A DNA stretch of 5,782 nt. It comes from Candidatus Bathyarchaeota archaeon (GTDB taxonomy: Archaea; Thermoproteota; Bathyarchaeia; TCS64). Within the stretch, counting starts at the first letter, position 1, and the number at the start of each line of letters is the position of its first letter. Below are positions 4,597-5,782 of this stretch, piece by piece. The stretch spans positions 1 to 5,782 of the forward strand of contig DAOVCM010000067.1 of NCBI GenBank assembly GCA_030670015.1. Reading direction: 5' to 3'. The notes under the pieces are model-generated. The model saw only the letters and a program-made list of their open reading frames with translations. It had not been told where the DNA came from and searched no databases. Position numbers and translations under genes: made by a program.

Positions 4597-4938
4597 TTGC
4601 CCAAACCAAAGGGGACGACCGGTGCCACAAAGATGAAAATAATGGCGATCGTCTGTCACCACAACGAGCTTGGACAGGAATCGTACGGCTATTGCATCTG
4701 GCAGTCTTTGAAAAACTTCTTCCTCATGTACCTCAACAACTGCGACGTGAGAAACGTGTACCATCATCTCAAGGAGCTGTGTAAGTTGGAACTACTAGAA
4801 CGAAGTGAGGTATTGGATCTCTACGCCAACAAGAGGTGCTTGTACAAAATCACCACAAAAGGCAGGACAATGAGAAACAAATACGACCCTTACCTGAAGA
4901 TACTACAAAAGAGCTCCAGCTCCCTCAGCAAGTACTAG
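4597..4938 (+). CDS. PadR-like winged-helix transcriptional regulator
   Basis: A 113-residue, single-domain winged-helix protein. The pattern KIMAIVCHHNELGQESYGYCIWQSLK (14-39) has the PadR-like first helix and the G-x-x-SYGY-x-I segment of helix 2. VRNVYHHLKELCKLELLERSE (51-71) is the recognition helix and following helix, and RCLYKITTKGR (80-90) forms the wing with the usual Y-x-IT-x-KG end. The C-terminal helix (91-105) is shorter than in typical PadR proteins, resembling compact archaeal members. Such proteins are cytosolic repressors or sensors of an unknown ligand. The start is uncertain: I take TTG 4597 because the PKPKGTTGATKMK segment looks like a family-type basic lead-in. ATG 4633, with GGTG 8 nt upstream, would give 101 residues and keeps the whole domain. 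It is divergent from TFB and ends 5 bp from the convergent ModE-type gene. It may regulate TFB (inference). Confidence 0.82.
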   Translation: MPKPKGTTGATKMKIMAIVCHHNELGQESYGYCIWQSLKNFFLMYLNNCDVRNVYHHLKELCKLELLERSEVLDLYANKRCLYKITTKGRTMRNKYDPYLKILQKSSSSLSKY

Positions 4939-4943
4939 TAACC

Positions 4944-5492
4944 CTATATCTTTTGGATTTTACCCGTTATCGAGGTAAGCTCAATACTTACAGGGTCTCC
5001 CACACCTATCTTCATCTCTCCAATCAACTTCTTCGAGACACTCACAATAAGATTAGCTGACTCCTTTAACTGAAGAGTGATATCAGCCCTCTCACCTACC
5101 CACTGAATCTCTATGACATCGGCTTCGACCTGGTTAATTGACCTGAATTGTTCCAGAAGCCCCGGATCCTTCGACAATTCATTGATTAAAAGTTCGATCT
5201 TTGAAAAATCTTCTAGGAACTGCAGCCCCACTTCAGTTAGCTCGGCACCACCTCCGCCTGCTCTTCCACCCTTGTGGGAGTGGAGCAGCGGCTGCCCCAG
5301 CTTCACCTCCGCCTTCTTGACCAACCCCCAGGCAAACCTGTAAGACATGTCCAAGGATTCCGCCGCAGCTTTTAATGTGCCAGTCTCCTTCACCTTCTTA
5401 AGGAGGCTGTAGACACCGGGACCGAAAACATAGCCTTCATCAGTCTCCAGCCACACTTTAAACGCCGGTCTGGGCTTCGCGACTTCGGACAT
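4944..5492 (-). CDS. ModE-family transcriptional regulator
   Basis: A 182-residue ModE-type regulator. The N-terminal winged helix-turn-helix (about 25-95) has the hallmark pattern ETGTLKAAAESLDMSYRFAW (36-55) and the glycine-rich wing KGGRAGGGGAELTEVG (74-89). A helix (about 93-118) likely mediates dimerisation. The C-terminal segment (about 124-180) has the strand pattern of a single Mop/TOBE oxyanion-binding domain, including NLIVSVSKKLIGEMKIGVGD. In bacteria ModE senses molybdate and controls molybdate transport and molybdenum-cofactor genes; archaeal relatives may sense tungstate. Escherichia coli ModE has two Mop repeats; here there is room for one, so the binding pocket would have to form between subunits, or the ligand may differ. 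No molybdate or tungstate transporter is in this window. ATG 5492 has no SD. The stop is 5 bp from that of the convergent PadR-like gene. Confidence 0.9.
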   Translation of the reverse strand: MSEVAKPRPAFKVWLETDEGYVFGPGVYSLLKKVKETGTLKAAAESLDMSYRFAWGLVKKAEVKLGQPLLHSHKGGRAGGGGAELTEVGLQFLEDFSKIELLINELSKDPGLLEQFRSINQVEADVIEIQWVGERADITLQLKESANLIVSVSKKLIGEMKIGVGDPVSIELTSITGKIQKI

Positions 5493-5509
5493 ACTGTTAG
5501 TCCCTACTA

Positions 5510-5545
5510 GACTATGCTAATATTGTTTGTCCCCGTTATAACTAT
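5510..5545 (-). promoter_or_regulatory. Promoter region of the ModE-type gene
   Basis: The 71-bp gap holds GTTATAAC, an 8-bp palindrome (5535-5542), about 43-50 nt before ATG 5492. ACAATATTAGC lies nearer, at about 25-30 nt before the ATG. Either could be the TATA box. GTTATAACG read on the minus strand vaguely recalls a TATAACG ModE half-site, which would suit autoregulation, but no full paired site is seen. Confidence 0.3.
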
Positions 5546-5563
5546 GAGGATGGGTTTATAGGG

Positions 5564-5782
5564 TTAGGAACTGCTTGAGCTTTCTTCAGAGGCATCGACA
5601 GATCCTGCATGTATGCCCGGTGCTTCAACCGGTTCCTCCGGCTGTTCGTACCTGAACTGCATCTCGTATAGCCGGCGATAGAGGCCTCCTCTTTCAAGGA
5701 GTTCGTTGTGGGTGCCTCTCTCAACGATCTTTCCTTCGTTCAGGACTACGATGAGGTCGGCGTTCCGCACAGTTGAGAGGCG
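5564..5782 (-). CDS. ABC exporter ATP-binding protein, C-terminal end (cut by window edge)
   Basis: The last 72 residues of an ABC transporter of the fused membrane-plus-ATPase exporter type (MsbA/LmrA-like); the rest lies beyond the window. The visible start RLSTVRNADLIVVLNEGKI is the stretch just after the switch (H-loop) histidine, normally A-H-R-L-S-T. It is followed by VERGTHNELLERGGLYRRLYEMQF, the usual end of the nucleotide-binding domain of heterodimeric or homodimeric exporters. The protein then continues about 25 residues beyond the domain as an acidic, serine-rich, probably disordered tail ending SEESSSSS. Substrates of such exporters include lipids, peptides and drugs, and cannot be inferred from this end. 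The stop is TAA at 5564. It is upstream of and co-directional with the ModE-type gene, 71 bp apart; co-transcription is possible but a separate promoter for the ModE-type gene seems likelier. Tungstate/molybdate importers have a different architecture, so a functional link is not implied. Confidence 0.9.
   Translation of the reverse strand, partial: RLSTVRNADLIVVLNEGKIVERGTHNELLERGGLYRRLYEMQFRYEQPEEPVEAPGIHAGSVDASEESSSSS

Noticed and set aside
4564..4767. Minus-strand open frame opposite the PadR-like gene
   Set aside because: No domain and no start signal; a shadow of the plus-strand gene.
5113..5343. Plus-strand open frame opposite the ModE-type gene
   Set aside because: Its proline-rich stretch is only the complement of the glycine-rich wing codons.
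1..5782. CRISPR array, tRNA, rRNA, C/D-box RNA, insertion sequence or attachment site
   Set aside because: No regularly spaced repeats, cloverleaf, paired C and D boxes in intergenic DNA, transposase or terminal inverted repeats were found by eye.

Overview
The window comes from an archaeon. The strongest evidence is a complete transcription factor B (TFB) gene. Supporting evidence is the BRE/TATA-like promoters, the small Lrp/AsnC-type proteins (one full length, one a stand-alone ligand-binding domain) and the mix of near-leaderless genes with a few strong Shine-Dalgarno (SD) sites. The protein set resembles TACK-group archaea (Bathyarchaeia or Thaumarchaeota-like lineages), but that placement is an impression from the sequences, not a proof. 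Coding DNA has a balanced base composition and the intergenic DNA is very AT-rich.

Layout. Positions 31-724 (minus strand) hold a two-gene operon: a stand-alone Lrp-type RAM ligand-binding domain followed by a CBS-pair protein. Positions 822-1094 (minus) hold a 90-residue protein I do not recognise; its promoter carries a near-perfect inverted repeat. An AT-rich gap of about 320 bp follows, then a full-length Lrp/AsnC regulator (1424-1870, plus), whose stop codon shares a CTAG palindrome with the stop of a convergent gene (1867-2403, minus) encoding a ribbon-helix-helix-like protein with an unknown C-terminal domain. Upstream of it on the minus strand are a two-helix membrane protein (2496-2729) and an FMN-binding split-barrel (PPOX-like) protein (2794-3216). 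A 58-residue four-cysteine zinc-finger protein (3298-3474, plus) reads away from the latter and towards TFB (3532-4473, minus). TFB is divergent from a PadR-like winged-helix protein (4597-4938, plus), which ends 5 bp from a convergent ModE-family regulator (4944-5492, minus). The window closes inside the C-terminal end of an ABC exporter ATPase (5564-5782, minus, truncated by the window edge).

How the genes relate. Six or seven of the eleven genes are DNA-binding or ligand-sensing regulators, yet no metabolic operon is present for them to control, so this looks like a chromosomal segment of independently transcribed regulators rather than one pathway. The clearest functional unit is the RAM-CBS pair. 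The clearest regulatory signals are the inverted repeat at the 90-residue gene's promoter, a 12-bp element shared by two neighbouring promoters at 2403 and 2729, and the shared TFB/PadR-like intergenic region. I see no CRISPR array, transposon, tRNA or rRNA gene, and no clearly novel multi-gene system.
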